DNA of 64,000 nucleotides from Smallanthus sonchifolius. Its lineage: Eukaryota > Streptophyta > Magnoliopsida > Asterales > Asteraceae. Numbering within the stretch: the first letter of the stretch is position 1; each line of letters starts with the position of its first letter. The notes below the pieces were generated by a model. It was not told the origin of the DNA and searched no databases. It worked only from the letters and a program-made list of their open reading frames with translations. The stretch spans positions 109,041,501 through 109,105,500 of the forward strand of contig CM042021.1 in NCBI GenBank assembly GCA_023525975.1. Direction: 5' to 3'. Below are positions 33,158-44,053 of the stretch, in pieces. The position numbers and the translations under genes were made by a program.

Positions 33158-35586
33158 TGTAACACCCAAATTTTTCAAACCAATTTAAGCTTTTAAAACA
33201 GCACAGAGTTTAGGCCCGAGACAAAATATAACGTATCCACATGTTTAAGTTTTACAACATAAGTTTAGACTTTCTAAAATACGCAAAAGAAGTCAAGTTA
33301 GTCACACTTATCCACAAGTGTTAAACAACCCAACATGTTTGTAAAAGTTTACCACGAGAATTTTAATCAAAACAAACATCTAAAACAACTTTGTGAATCC
33401 GATGTCCAACTTTGGCGAGACCCGATATCATTCCGGAGCTTTCCCTACATCCAAAATCACCACAAATAACCATTAGTAATGATACAACAAGTCCCAAGAC
33501 CCCCCAAAGTCTCCTATGAAGAGAACTTAAAACTCAACCAATGGGCGTCCCACTTGGGGCGTCCCAGGGACCAGCCCTTCATCAGCCAACCCTGAATTTG
33601 CAGTTTTGACATTTTTGACCCTCCCGACTCGACCCCAAGTCGATTTAATCAATCATTAGCATCTAGGCATGGTTATAAACACCCAATAACCCACCCTTAA
33701 CACCCCACATGATTCTTATGAATCTCAAACACCGATTCAACCGTTTAAGTTTTAGGAATTTGTTTCGCCTTTTGCATACATGATACAATCATATATGCCA
33801 CCATTATATACATATTTCACCTATGTATATATATCACCAACCATATACATGTACCACCCATGTATATCACCATTTGTATACATATTTCACCTACGTATAC
33901 ATCACCACTTTTTATACATGTTACACCCATGCATATCACCAATTAAATACATATTCCACCTATGTATTTCACCATTTATGCACATGTTCCACCCATATAT
34001 ATCACCATTTAAATACATATTTCACCTTTTACAAATTCTTATTATCACCATTTCACCATGTAAGTTTAATAACTTAATTCACCAAACAACATAATGAAGT
34101 CCTTAGACCTCAAACACCATACACCACATACCACGTTATAGTTTGACTCTTTACCACCTGAGTCAAATATACCAATACACCACATTCCACATTATGGTTT
34201 GACTCTTAACCAACTAAGTCAAATACACCAATACACCACATACCACATTATGATTTGACTCTTTACCACCTAAGTCAAATACACCAATACACCACGTTTA
34301 GTTTGACTATATTCCACATAGTTCAACTACACCACTTTTATCAAGTGTCATTCATTAGTTTGACTAATTTTCTCATTATGTCAAATACAACAATCCTACC
34401 ACATTCACACTTTAGTTTGACCATATACCACATAATCAAAATCAACATACAATATGTAAATAGAATTAAACCACATAATCTACTTACATATAAACTACTT
34501 ATCTACTACTAAGTAAGTGTAAAGCACTTACCTTTGCCAATGAAGATTCCAATCGTTCCTTAAAGTCATCATCTTTATCGCCTTTGATCACCTACACATT
34601 CCACATATTTTAGTAATCTAATATATCCCAATTATTCCTCAATTGAGGTTTGACACCCACCTAAGATCTTATGATCTTCACCATCATATAATCTTGGTTT
34701 ATTAATCTTCACACAAGCTTTCAACCATTCTAAACCAAATCCACCAATTTTGACCCGTTAAGGATTTCACCTAATTTTCACAATTTCATCAATTCAATGT
34801 TCACCAATTCTATTGAGTTTTATACTTAAAAATGTGTTTATATTACACCATAAACACTTATCCATACTTAAATCACTATTTAGACACCTTCAATTGAAAA
34901 AAACCCAATTTGGGTCTCAAGAACCCAAATTTTGAAATCATCAAATTGATTGAGGTTTTTATCATAAAATGTGTCTAAAAACACCCTAGACACTTAATAA
35001 CCACCGATTCAACATTTAATCAACATTAGATTAAAAAAAACCCAAATTTCCCTCAAGAACACTAATTCTTGAATCATCAAATTTGGTATTTAGATGTTGA
35101 TAACTACCTCCCTTTACCCTCTAACAAGCTAGATTATCACTTTTATCAAGCTAATAATCAATTACAACACCTAATTCAGCCCCAATGTAAGATTCACCCA
35201 AAACCCACCAAGAACACCATTGATGAAGATTTAAAGATGGAAGAATGCTTACATATTATTGTTTGGAAGAAGAGGATTACACCATAACCAATTGATTTCA
35301 CAAACATAGTGTTGATTTGTGATTTCAGCCCTCTCTCTCCCTCTCCTCTTGCTTTTCATGAACCAAACACACACACCAGTGTGTGTTTATGTGAACCCCT
35401 TGCCCATAAAATCTGAATTTTGGGAAGTTATACAACAGCCCCTGAATTTCCATAATTGACTCATTTCACCCAAACTTATAAAAACTCCATATTTGCAATA
35501 AACCTCTAACTTTCTATTTTGTTTATTTACACCCTTATAATATATTTAACATATTATATTATAAACCCGAAAGTTGATTCGTTACA
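33158..35586 (-). repeat. Element C LTR (about 2.4 kb)
   Basis: The plus strand runs from TGTAACACCC at 33158 to GATTCGTTACA at 35586. In element sense it starts TGTAACGAATC after a purine-rich tract (AAATTAGGGGGTGTGATT), typical of the internal/3' LTR boundary. It includes two minisatellites: about 33785-34030 (CACC...CATGTATAT-type units) and 34123-34330 (56-bp units with paired TTTGACT/AGTCAAA). Confidence 0.75.
34123..34330. repeat. 56-bp minisatellite with W-box-like inverted pairs
   Basis: Unit starts at 34123, 34179, 34235 and 34291 (last one partial). Each complete unit holds TTTGACT and AGTCAAA facing each other about 10-12 bases apart. Confidence 0.75.
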
Positions 35587-36470
35587 AATCACACCCCCTA
35601 ATTTTTTGTTTCGCCCCCGAAACCCGATCCACCAAAGATTAGGGTAACACTCGAGTATCTATCCTCAGATTCCCGAGTAGTTTCTGCCCATTATCTAATG
35701 TTCCCGTTGAACCAATCCTTGTTTAATTTGTTTATTCCGCAAGCGTTTCACTTAACTACCTAAGGTAGTCACCGGTTCCTCCAGATGAAACACCCATCAT
35801 CTATCGCCTCAATACCGCTATGAGAAGCAACATCCACTTCTCTCGCCACACATTCCCGTGGATGAACCACGAGGAATGTATCATGGAGTCTACACGATGC
35901 CCCGAGTAACTCCTAATGACAAACCACTTAACAAAATGAAGTGAAGTCTGAATGATCCCACTAAATGGGGACTTAGCCTCACGTCTTCGAACCCGATACA
36001 CCCCCTTATTAAGGGAAACTTTTATATCGCCAAAGTTCCCATTTGAATTTCAATACACCTTGAGCAGATTTTTCAATCGCACTCACTATACAAGATCTTT
36101 CACGCTAAGTCTTGTATCATACCATGATTCTTAGTCTCACAACATTCAATACCACCCAACCAAACGGTATTCGATACCTTTAACCATTTAGTAATTCAAT
36201 TATTGACATATGAATACTAAAATGGTAAATAAGATGACACCATCTATCAACCAATGGTAACTAATCACCTAGCTTCTTCCAAATCGAAGAAGAAACTAAC
36301 ACCTCAATCCAACTCAGCGGGTACAGTTGTACCATGTCGTATCACATACTTCTTAAACCAAAGTTCTCCGACCACTCGGAAGAGTAGGTTTACTTTTGGT
36401 ATTCAGCCTTAACCCGTAACAAGTGAGACACTTATAACCACACGCTAGAATGTGCCTCTTTTCATCCCCA
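35508..36470. repeat. Long direct repeat, copy 1
   Basis: Almost identical to 46733-47690. It covers the last 79 bp of the element C LTR (35508-35586) and about 880 bp of its internal 3' region. Element D lies between the two copies. Confidence 0.88.
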
Positions 36471-38640
36471 GCCACCAAAAGTTAAATTCCAAAACAACCA
36501 TACAGTAACCCATGAGACTTTTAAGTCTCGGTCATCACCCATAAAATACAAGGACTTCAAGAACACTAATGAAGTTCGGGGACTTCAATTCAATCTTCTA
36601 ACGCTCGCCCGCGTATAGATTCATCAATTCCCCCTCCAAGTTCTCTCATTTAGTTGTTACAATGAAGCACACAAATGACTAGGAGAATATGCGATACTCC
36701 TGTCTTGTTGTAAATAGACATAATCGAGTCTAATCCACGAGGCACTAAAACAACATACAAGGCATACGGTCTTCCTAAGGAAAGACGCGTCAAATGCCAT
36801 AGCCAAATCCTCTTTCATAAACCAACACCCTATTAATCCCAACGACTTTAGCGTAAGTCATCCCTTCAGATTTAAGGATCTCAATCTTAAAATCCCCCCT
36901 TTGAAGTTCGAAGACTTCATTTTCGATCACCGGTTGTGAAGTTCTAAGACTCCAAACACCATTTACCCTTTGATTACTTCAATCATGTCGGGTCAACATA
37001 TATGCCTTAAGAATTCACCGCCACATCCTATAATGGATTTCCACCAAAGCCAAAATGGCACACCAAGACATTTCAAAGAAAGGCCTCTCATTTCAAGGAA
37101 TTTTAGGAAGCTCACGAAGATAATGAGCATGAACGACTTTGCTTCAAAGATAAAAAAGACTATCATCAAATAAACGACTACCGTATTAGCATACATGGGC
37201 CTACACACCCTTCGCATTGATCCACATAAACCGTGTAACTTCTAAGAAGCCAGAAAGTTACATCCGCAATCCCATAGTATTCATAACGGAAATGATACCA
37301 TTCATGGGAAATCACCCACCCCTACATTCATTTGTTGAAACTAGGACTTTTAGTCACTAGTTCAAACCCGACCGTTAACATACATATACAGTCTTCCATT
37401 CTTCTTTTCCTCAAGAGAACGGTTACAAGACAAAAAGAGACATTCGGGTATAGAACCCTCATGAACTTCTTCACAACTAGAACATCAAGTATTACATTGC
37501 TCTGGTTGGTGTCAATGGCATAAGCCATGCGTACACCAATTCATGCTCCATGTGTTTCACCGTCTCCATGTGAGAACAGGTCGACACATCACCCTTTAGT
37601 CATAGACTACATTGGCATGGTTACTAAGTAGCTACATAACTTCCACTACAATCGTAAGACTCCAATCCATGTGATTGTTTCACCCACATCCTTCAATTAA
37701 TAATTCACACATTTGTCAACATTATGAAATCCGCAATGTTGATCAACTCCAAATCCACCTATTCACATATAATCTCATCCAAAAATTATGCCAAAAGACT
37801 TCAGCACCGTCTTTGGAAGTTAGAAATGCTCGGCACGACAGTCTTAAAATTTCTATTTTCTCCATTTTTTCATTCGTGTGCTTTAACTCAGGACATTCAC
37901 TTCGAATGTGTCCCGATTTGTAACCACCATAGCACACATGATTAGGACTAGAACACTATGGCGTAGTGTGTTCCATCATTCCACTTATGAAACTTCCACA
38001 CATATGGCAACAACAAGTATTTCCTTCCCAAAGGGATTTCTAGCTCGGCTAGAATATTTGGCTTTCCTGAGGCCACTACAAACTCCTGCTCACACCCCAC
38101 TAGTTTCTCGAGTTTGATCTCCTTGCATCATATAATAATAATAATCAACTCCACCTGAGTTGTACACCATAAAGTTGAAACCACTCTAGAAGTCAACCGA
38201 TAGCATCGAGAAAGTCGATCTATCTTCATTCTTTACGATACTCCAAAATTTGGTCAAGACCACACATAGTCATACTACATGCCCATAATCCTTTAATTAT
38301 CTCACCTGGTCTAACGCAAGTGAAGAAACTCCTAGTTGCAAGATTCACAACAGTCTATGGACAAGCTAGTTCAGGAACGTCTCTTGAGTTCACCAAGTTG
38401 CATTACCTTCACGCTTATATGCTTTTCTCCCTATGGGAGCTTCCAACCGAATATCCACCATTTTCGGAGTCGACTCTTCGCGAGTAGTACTCCATCCGCC
38501 CATTACAATGGATTGCTTCAAAGCCAATACCATTATAGTGATGTATTGTTTGTTAACCAACGAATAAACTCCTACAATTTTACTCCTTTGGCTAGCACAC
38601 CAAGAACCCCTTGTGAAGACAAGGTTTCCTTCCTCCACGT
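35587..38640 (-). mobile_element. Element C internal region: heavily decayed gypsy element
   Basis: The minus strand keeps short identifiable pieces: a CCHC-like knuckle region SGHIRSECPELKH (37937-37743 ORF) followed by a RAF...TSKDGAEV segment that resembles the gag-protease join of Tekay elements, and DVLVVKKFMRVLYPNVS (37528-37328 ORF), which resembles the VVxEFPEVFPxD linker before RT. The end at 35587-35640 looks like the usual C-terminal tail plus polypurine tract. The rest is too degraded to assign. Reading order fits a minus-strand element whose 3' LTR is 33158-35586. Confidence 0.6.
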
Positions 38641-38646
38641 ATTCTC

Positions 38647-39111
38647 TTGAGTTGGGTCAGACATGAACAGGTCCCATCTCCTTACTTTAGAGCTTCATCA
38701 TCTTCAGCACCACCTTTGCCACTATTGCCTTGCACCATGGAGCAAGCTTTTGCAGCATTTGTGGCCACTATGGATCGGGAGATCCGTAACATAAGAGGTG
38801 ATGCAGGAGAGATTTCAGGCCTGTTAGAGAGAGAGAAACAGGCAAAGGAGAGGATAGAATTGCTGACAGCAGAGTTAGTAGTCACAGACCATTACCATAA
38901 TGAGTTGGTGGACACAGTTAATCAATTACAAGCTCAAGTGGATATACTGGAGGCTACCAATGATGTAGCCATAGGTAGGATTATGCAGTTGGAGGCACAG
39001 CTTGAGGATGCCTTAGGGGAAAATGAGGCACCGGACACTAAGTCTGAGGGGGAATCGGCCGGAGAGATAGATGACGAATCAGTTGTCTCTTCAGCCGGCA
39101 ATGGAGTTTGA
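38647..39111 (+). CDS. Accessory coiled-coil ORF upstream of gag, element D
   Basis: Open for 154 codons; the Met at 38737 (MEQAFAAFVATMDREIRN) is a likelier start because the region before it is Ser/Pro-rich and lies at the element join. The middle (KERIELLTAELVVTDHY, then VDTVNQLQAQVDILEATN and RIMQLEAQLEDALGE) has the heptad look of a coiled coil. The C-terminus is acidic. I know of no assigned function; its place ahead of gag on the same strand ties it to element D. Element E carries two different ORFs in the same place. It has no stop, unlike the genes behind it. Confidence 0.6.
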   Translation: MSWVRHEQVPSPYFRASSSSAPPLPLLPCTMEQAFAAFVATMDREIRNIRGDAGEISGLLEREKQAKERIELLTAELVVTDHYHNELVDTVNQLQAQVDILEATNDVAIGRIMQLEAQLEDALGENEAPDTKSEGESAGEIDDESVVSSAGNGV

Positions 39112-39372
39112 CATCTTATTCTTATTTTTCCTTTCTTGTTATTTCTTTTGTTTCAAAACCTAGATGGGTAAGGTTGTTCCCATTCAATAAAGATCTTAAG
39201 AATTTAATGTTTTGAGTTATTTATTTTGTAGCCGTTATAATTTAAATAAATCAAGAACTATAATCACAATCTCATATGTCGTTGATTTAATTCCTTCTGT
39301 TTACTTATACATGAACGATGATAAAATACGACAAATTTTCTCATTTTTTTATATTTGTGAATGCGAAGAAAT

Positions 39373-40540
39373 ATGGTCGGACGTGGACGCGGAGGTCGTC
39401 ATGGTGGTCGTGGGAACATAAACATGACAGCAGCCAAACTCACTGCTCTTATCAATGACAGTGTAGTTGAGGCATCGGCAGCACACATTGCTGCAAGTAA
39501 ACTCAATACCCGTCGATTCTAGCCAGTCAACTGATTTCACTCAAACCTTTCTGAATCTTATATATTCAATCATACATCTGTTTTTCAATCTAGGTCAACA
39601 ACACAACCAACCGACCTGCACATTCAAAACCTTTATGGACTGTAAGCCCCACACTTTTAGTGGAGCTGAAGGAGCAGTTGGTTTGCTCCGTTGGTTTGAG
39701 AAGGCCGAATCAGTGTTTGCCATGTGTAACCGTCCCTAGGCAAACCAAGTCAAGTTTGCATCCGGTACTCTCGAGGGCCCTGCTCTCACTTGGTGGAACG
39801 CTCAAGTCCAGATGCTGGGTCTGGACATGGCTAATGCCTTGCCATGGGAGGAATTTAAGACAATGATGAGGTAGGAATATTGCCCTCGTGATGGGGTCCA
39901 GAAATTGGAAGGAGAACTGTGGAACCTAAAAATGGAAGGTTCCGAAATTTAACTGTACACTACCTGCTCTCACGATGTGATGTGTCCCCATATGGTGACA
40001 CCGCCTTACAAAAGGATTGAGCTGTACATCTGCGGTCTGGTACCCCAGATCCAGAGCATGGTCACCTCATCAAACTCCACTACCATACAACAAACCATCA
40101 GGTTTGCTCACAAACTGACTGGCCAAGCGGTTACTCAAGGGACACTACCTCCCAGAGGTTCAACCTCAAAACCTACTGATAACAACAAACTTAAGTTTGA
40201 GAGTAGCTCCAACACAAAGGGATTCCAACCCAATCAACCCCAGCAACAGCAACAACAACAGCGTAGGTTTGAGCCTACAAAAAGTTTCAACCAATCGACC
40301 TCTTCAGGTCAAAACCAAGGTGGATATACGGGGAAGCTCCCTAAGTGTAAAAAATGCAATTATCACCACCTCGGTGCTTGTGACAAGAATCGTTACCAGC
40401 GGTGTGGTAAGATAGGTCATGCTGCCAAGGACTGCAGGGGTGAGTTACAAGCTAAACAGCCTTTCCAACATCAGTGATCTACCAAAGGTTGTTTTGAATG
40501 CGGCAAAGAGGGATATTTCCGGAAGGATTTTCCATAGTTG
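39373..40540 (+). pseudogene. Element D gag (broken)
   Basis: Starts MVGRGRGGRHGGRGN at 39373, then TAG at about 39521. The capsid core is in another frame: CTFKTFMDCKPHTFSG, GAVGLLRWFEKAESVF, then TAG at 39737-39739 (CAG to TAG before ANQVKF), further stops near 39871 and 39951, and a long piece 39977-40477 with HMVTPPYKRIELYICGL. The C-terminus has knuckle RCGKIGHAAKDC (first Cys of YQRCG kept) and the remnant CFECGKEGYFRKDF. A poly-Gln run lies at about 40240-40262. Confidence 0.88.
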
Positions 40541-41084
40541 AAGAAGGGTGGCAATGGAAACAACAACAACCACCACCAAGGCCAACAATGGTAATAACAA
40601 CAATGGCAACAATGGCGAAAACGGTGCAAAGGGACGAGCCTTTGTGCTAGGATCCGGAGAAGCCAGATACGACCACAATGTGGTTACCAGTAAGTTCCTT
40701 CTGAATAACTATTTTGCTTCTGTCCTTTTTGACACTGGTGCTGATAGGAGTTTTATATCTAAGAAACTTAGTAATCTGATAAAAGAAACTCCAACCCTAT
40801 TAGAAGCTAACTACACCATAGAAATAACTGATGGACAGATAATAGAAGCAACTAACATTCTTAAGAGTTGTAAACTTGAACTGGCTAGTCATAAACTTGA
40901 CATTGACCTTATGCCGGTCACACTCGGCAGTTTCAACGTAACTGTCGGAATGGATTGGTTATCTAAGAACCAAGCCGAGATTGTCTGTCAAGAGAAGTTG
41001 TTCGCCTTCCTCTCCCTAGTGGAGAAATCCTCTCTATCCAAGGCGAAAAGAGTGGTGCTTTTATGGGCATCATATCTTTCATAA
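40541..41084 (+). pseudogene. Element D protease
   Basis: Begins with an Asn-rich stretch and GRAFVLGSGEARYDHNVVTS, then VLFDTGADRSFIS: the catalytic DTGAD is intact at about 40728-40742. GMDWLSKNQAEIVCQ follows at about 40949-40990. A frameshift around 41060 separates it from the RT linker (MGIISFIKAQKCLRKG). Length and order are normal for Tekay. Confidence 0.88.
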
Positions 41085-42100
41085 AAGCACAAAAGTGTCT
41101 ACGTAAGGGTCATACTGCCATTCTGGCTCTCGTCGCCGAGCATCCATATGAGGAAAAGAGGATTGACGACATCCCGATCGTACGTGATTATCCAGAAGTA
41201 TTTCCCGAAGACTTGCCTGGTCTTCCACCACACCGCCAAGTCGAATTTCAAATTGACCTAGCACCCGGAGCAGCACCTATTGCTCGGGCACCGTATAGAC
41301 TTGCACCCAGTGAGCTGCAAGAGTTGTCTACACAACTGCAGGAGTTATTGGATAAAGGTTTCATTAGACCTAGCTCATCGCCATGGGGAGTTCCAGTCCT
41401 ATTTGTCAAGAAGAAGGACGGGACCATCCGCATGTGCATCGACTACCGTGAGCTTAACAAGGTAACCATCAAGAACCGTTATCCTCTACCCCGTATCGAT
41501 GATCTGTTCGATCAACTCCAAGGATCAAGCTTCTATTCCAAGATAGATCTTAGATCCGGTTATCATCAGTTGAGAGTCCAAGACGAAGATATCTCAAAGA
41601 CGGCATTCAGAACTAGGTATGGTTACAACGAAATCATTGTAATGCCATTCGGATTGACCAATGCACCTGGGTATTCATGGACCTCATGAACCGTGCGTGT
41701 AAACCGTACCTGGATCAGTTCATCATCGTCTTCATTGATGGCATCCTCATCTATTCCAAGAATAGGATGAACATGAGGAACACCTACGTTTGATTCTGTA
41801 ATTGCTGAAACAAGAACAGTTGTACGCAAAACTTTCAAAGTGTGAATTCTAGATACGTGAAGTGCAATTCTTAGGACATGTAATCAATGAGAACGGAATA
41901 CATGTCGATCCATCTAAAATAGAAGCCATCAAGAATTGGGCGGCACCGACAACTCCGACAGAGGTGCGACAATTTCTGGGATTGGCTGGCTATTACCGAC
42001 GATTCATCGAAGGATTTTCCAAGATTGCCCAACCCCTCACTACTCTAACTCAAAAGGGTAAACCCTATAACTGGGGTGATACACAGGAGTCAGCGTTCCA
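41063..42100 (+). pseudogene. Element D reverse transcriptase (catalytic Asp lost)
   Basis: The linker IVRDYPEVFPEDLPGLPP leads into APYRLAPSELQEL, GFIRPSSSPWGVPVLFVKKK, CIDYRELNKVTIKNRYPLPR and SKIDLRSGYHQ. A one-base deletion in the NAPAVF block (about 41669) shifts the frame. The catalytic box then reads FIDGILIYSK rather than FIDD, so even repair of the frame would leave a dead enzyme. Another frameshift follows at about 41760, and there is a stop in KCEFW (TAG, about 41849). Thumb: LGLAGYYRRFIEGFSKI. Confidence 0.9.
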
Positions 42101-42527
42101 ACTTCTTAAACATAAACTCTGCAGTGCACCCATCCTATCTCTTCCGGAGGGAACGAATGATTTCGTGGTATATTGCGATGCATTCATTCAAGGTCTTGTT
42201 TGTGTACTGATGCAACGCGATAAAGTGATCGTATACGCTTCTCGTCAACTGAAAATCCATGAGAAAAACTACACGACTCAAGACTTAGAGTTAGGAGCCG
42301 TGGAATTTGCACTAAAGATATGGAGACATTACTTGTACGGTACAAAGTGCACTATTTACACCGATCACAATAGTCTTCAACATATATTTGAATAGAAAGA
42401 GTTGAACATGCGACAGCGTCGTTGGGTCGAACTGTTAAACGACTATGACTGTGCAATCAGATACCATCCGGGCAAGGCTAATGTGGTAGCTGATGCTCTA
42501 AGCCGAAAGGACACCAAACCCAAATGA
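42101..42527 (+). pseudogene. Element D RNase H (stops)
   Basis: Motifs VVYCDAFIQGLVCVLMQ, ASRQLKIHEKNYTTQDLEL, YTDHNSLQHIF and VVADALSRK keep the four acidic positions. A TAG at 42393-42395 (CAG to TAG before KELNMRQRRW) and a TGA at 42525-42527 (CGA to TGA before VRALQ) interrupt it. It lies between the RT thumb and the integrase finger as usual. Confidence 0.88.
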
Positions 42528-44005
42528 GTTCGAGCATTACAACATACAATCCACACCGGATTACCTAAAAAAATCCGTAGTGCTCAGCTCGAAGCCCTTA
42601 AAGAGAAGAATCTACCATTGGAAGCCACACGCGGTATGGAAGAACAACTGGAGGTCAAATCAGACGGCATTCGCTACTTCGCGGAGCGAATATGGGTTTC
42701 AATACATGGGAACTTAAGGGAACTAATTATGGATGAAGCTCACAAATCTCGATACTCTATTCATCCAGGTTCCGACAAGATGTACCATGACCTAAAGGTG
42801 CTATATTGGTGGCCGAAAATGAAGGTTGATATAGCCACATATGTGAGCAAATGCCTGACTTGCGCAAATGTCAAGATGGAATACCAAAAGCCTTCTGGCT
42901 TACTTCAACAACAAGAGATCCCAATGTGGAAATGAGAGCAAATATCTATGGACTTTATCACCAAATTGCCCCGAACTCCTAGCGGATGCGACACCATCTG
43001 GGTGATCGTCGATCGTCTAACTAAATCTGCTCACTTTTTGGCAATCTGAGAGACTGACAAAATGGAAAAACTTACTCGTGTTTACTTAAAGGATGTAGTC
43101 TCTCTGCACGGAGTGCCAATCTCTATCATTTTGGATCGTGACGCTCGATTCACATCACGTTTTTAGCAATCTCTACAAAAGCTTTAGGCACGCGTCTAGA
43201 TATGAGCACAGCGTACCATCCTCAAACTGATGGCCAAACAGAACGTACCATTCAAACCTTAGAGGACATGATACGAGCTTGTGTGATCGACTTCGGTAAC
43301 ACTTGGGAATCTCACCTGCCTTTGGTGGAGTTCTCCTACAATAACAATTATCACACTAGCATCAAGGCAGCACCATTCGAGGCATTATACGGACGGAAAT
43401 GCCAATCTCCTTTCTGTTAGGCTGAAGTTGGGGATAGCCAACTTACAGGTCCTGAACTTGTATTCGAAACCTCTGAAAAGATCGTTCAAATTCAAAACCG
43501 TATGGCGGCGGCTCGTGATCATCAAAAGAGCTATGCCGATAAGCGCCGCAAACCGTTAGAATTTCAAGTAGGCGACATGGTTCTACTAAAAGTCTCACCT
43601 TATAAAGGTGTGATTCGCTTTGGGAAACGAGGCAAAATGAACCCTCGTTATGTTGGACCATTCAAAATAGTGAAGAGAATTGGCCCAGTAGCGTATCAAC
43701 TGGACCTACCGGAAGGACTGAGTGGTGTACACGATGTCTTTCATGTCTCGAACTTGAAGAAATGTATAGCAGATGAGACACTCGATGTTCCTCTTGAGGA
43801 ACTACACATCGATGAACAATTGCTTTTCATTGAAGAACCGGTAGAAATCATGGATAGGGAAGTCAAAACGCTCAAACGCAGTAAAATCCCTATTGTCAGA
43901 GTTCTTTGGAACTCGAAACGTGGACCGGAATTCACATGGGAGCACGAGGATCAAATGATGCGCAAGTATCCTCATCTGTTCAAGCACTCCACGTCAAAAT
44001 CTTAA
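42528..44005 (+). pseudogene. Element D integrase with complete chromodomain (stops)
   Basis: Finger: MDEAHKSRYSIHPG then CLTCANVK. Core: MDFITKLP, ILDRDARF and TDGQTERTIQT, the three acidic positions. Stops: TGA 42933-42935 (TGG to TGA in MWKWEQ), TGA 43047-43049 (CGA to TGA), TAG 43164-43166 (TGG to TAG after TSRF), TAG 43418-43420 (TGG to TAG in CWAE). The last frame (43502-44005) is clean and includes the GPY/F part (RYVGPFKIVKRIG) and a full chromodomain: DREVKTLKRSKIPIVRVLW, then GPEFTWEHEDQMMRKYPHLF. Confidence 0.92.
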
Positions 44006-44036
44006 GGTACTATTCTAATTTTCGGGACGCAAATTC

Positions 44037-44053
44037 TTTCAACTAGGGGATGA
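44037..44053 (+). promoter_or_regulatory. Element D polypurine tract
   Basis: AACTAGGGGATGA directly before the LTR start TGTGACAATCCGG at 44054. Confidence 0.7.

Noticed and set aside
33780..34094. Tyr/His-rich ORFs
   Set aside because: Translation of a minisatellite inside an LTR.
35952..38650. Plus-strand ORFs of 60-104 codons
   Set aside because: Antisense shadows of decayed minus-strand element C; no plus-strand domain.
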